Assembly: GCF_019720915.1 (NCBI RefSeq)
Contig: NZ_JAHKSI010000001.1
Coordinates: 1,364,001 to 1,428,000 of the forward strand
Source of the DNA: Alkalihalobacillus sp. TS-13
GTDB taxonomy: Bacteria > Bacillota > Bacilli > Bacillales > Fictibacillaceae
Reading direction: 5' to 3'
DNA length: 64,000 nt
The position numbers and the translations under genes are program-made. The notes under the pieces were generated by a model. The model saw only the letters and a list, made by a program, of their open reading frames with translations. It had not been told where the DNA came from and made no database searches. This document shows positions 63,172 through 64,000 of the stretch, piece by piece; within the stretch, counting starts at the first letter, position 1, and every line of letters begins with the position of its first letter.

Positions 63172-64000
63172 ATGAAAGAAATTCTAGTGATACATACTGG
63201 CGGAACGATCGCAATGAGTGAGGATAAAGAAACAGGAAAAGTAATTCCGGGTGATATCAATCCCCTTCACGAAACATATGCCCTGCTTTCCCAAATTGCC
63301 AAGGTAACGATGGATGATTTTCTGAACCTTCCTTCACCTCATATCACTCCGGATCACATGATCAGTCTTTCAAATTATATACACAGGAAAATCAAGGACA
63401 ATTCCTTTGATGGAGTTGTTATCACTCACGGTACAGATACATTGGAGGAAACGGCCTATTTGCTCGACCTTCTTCATGGTGATGAAATACCTATCATCGT
63501 AACAGGAGCAATGCGCTCGAGTAATGAGCTCGGTTCAGACGGACCCCATAATCTCATTACATCCGTCAGAACGGCAGCTAGTGATGAAGCTAAAGGGAAA
63601 GGGGTTTTAGTCGTATTCAATGACGAGATCCATGCTGCAAAAAATGCGACTAAGACTCATACAAGTAATATTGCAACATTCCAAAGCCCACAATCAGGTC
63701 CTATCGGGATCGTCACAAAACGTGGTGTCTTCTTCCATCATAATCTCGCTCACCGGGAACATTATGAAACAATAGGGCTTTCAAAACATGTCATCCTTTT
63801 AAAAGCTTATGCAGGCATGCAAAAGGATCTCCTTCAAGCTGTCCGTACCATGAAGTTAGATGGACTTGTCATCGAAGCACTTGGTCAAGGGAATTTACCG
63901 CCTGTTTTAATGGAAGAAATCAATCATTTTATACAAGACCAAATTCCGATTGTCATGGTTTCACGCTGTTTCAACGGAATTGTCCAGGACATCTACAGTT
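63172..64000 (+). CDS. L-asparaginase, 3' part beyond the window
   Basis: Hydrolyses asparagine to aspartate and ammonia. At least 276 residues; the C-terminus is cut by the window end. The first catalytic block IHTGGTIAMS (Thr nucleophile near residue 12) and the second GVVITHGTDTLEETAYLLDL (Thr-Asp at about 87-90) are intact. It resembles cytoplasmic type I (AnsA-like) enzymes, since no signal peptide is seen. ATG 63172 with GAGGTG eight bases before it. I leave the symbol blank because ansA and related paralogues cannot be separated. Confidence 0.92.
   Translation, partial: MKEILVIHTGGTIAMSEDKETGKVIPGDINPLHETYALLSQIAKVTMDDFLNLPSPHITPDHMISLSNYIHRKIKDNSFDGVVITHGTDTLEETAYLLDLLHGDEIPIIVTGAMRSSNELGSDGPHNLITSVRTAASDEAKGKGVLVVFNDEIHAAKNATKTHTSNIATFQSPQSGPIGIVTKRGVFFHHNLAHREHYETIGLSKHVILLKAYAGMQKDLLQAVRTMKLDGLVIEALGQGNLPPVLMEEINHFIQDQIPIVMVSRCFNGIVQDIYS

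Noticed and set aside
1-64000. tRNA, rRNA, prophage or insertion-sequence transposase genes
   Set aside because: None of the expected structures or motifs was seen on either strand by eye.

Overview
The window is a stretch of core chromosome from an endospore-forming Bacillaceae bacterium (Bacillus sensu lato). The evidence is gene content and order: they follow the Bacillus subtilis ypdC/prsW to yppE segment closely, with sspM, racA, spoIVA, spoVIF, sleB-ypeB, bacillithiol genes (bshA, bshB1), qcrABC, mtrB-folE and hepS-menG-hepT all recognisable. The base composition looks moderate (about 40 percent GC by eye). Many differences from the B. subtilis order (inserted, missing and relocated genes) show it is not a close relative of B. 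subtilis. I do not name a species.

Layout. 1-2.6 kb: end of an XRE regulator, a DUF962 membrane protein, yppE, racA and the spore gene sspM. 2.6-7.1 kb: yppC and the recU-ponA pair. 7.5-11 kb: a LysM/GH18 spore-cortex lysin, ypoC, nth, dnaD. 11.3-18.9 kb: asnS, aspB, ypmB, ypmA, a degenerate ComEC-like protein and dinG. 19.5-27.7 kb: panBCD and the tightly overlapped run ypjD-dapB-mgsA-bshB1-bshA-cca-birA. 27.9-37.5 kb: ypjC, a YugP-type peptidase, ypjB, ypjA, qcrABC, ypiF, ypiB, ypiA and an amidohydrolase-like protein. 38.4-46.6 kb: hisC, aroB, cheR, ndk, hepT-menG-hepS, mtrB-folE, hbs. The aroF, aroH, trp, tyrA and aroE genes that B. subtilis has in this block are absent. 47.4-56.8 kb: spoIVA, yphF, yphE, spoVIF, gpsA-plsY-der, yphA, ypzI, ypfD. 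57-64 kb: plsC-cmk, ypfB, ypfA (PilZ), ypeB-sleB, prsW and the start of an asparaginase gene.

The genes cover vegetative housekeeping (peptidoglycan synthesis, recombination and repair, respiration, isoprenoid/menaquinone, phospholipid, pantothenate, bacillithiol and folate synthesis) together with spore morphogenesis, packaging and germination. Four genes are too short for ordinary ORF calling but well supported or plausible: sspM, ypmA, ypzI and a weaker 37-codon ORF before spoIVA. Start codons were moved inwards for about a dozen genes where a good Shine-Dalgarno and family length agree.

The most unusual structure is not a gene. At least fourteen copies or fragments of one mosaic, inverted-end repeat (here called family R, about 40-520 bp) occupy the long intergenic gaps, roughly one every 4.6 kb, in both orientations and never inside a gene. 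The ends are inverted repeats beginning near TTGTTGATTT; the interior is built from a small set of exchangeable modules with conserved hairpins. It looks like a non-autonomous, MITE-like or structured-RNA element. A second, A-rich repeat (family S) occurs twice, each time beside the same end of an R copy. No rRNA, tRNA, CRISPR array, transposase or prophage was seen.
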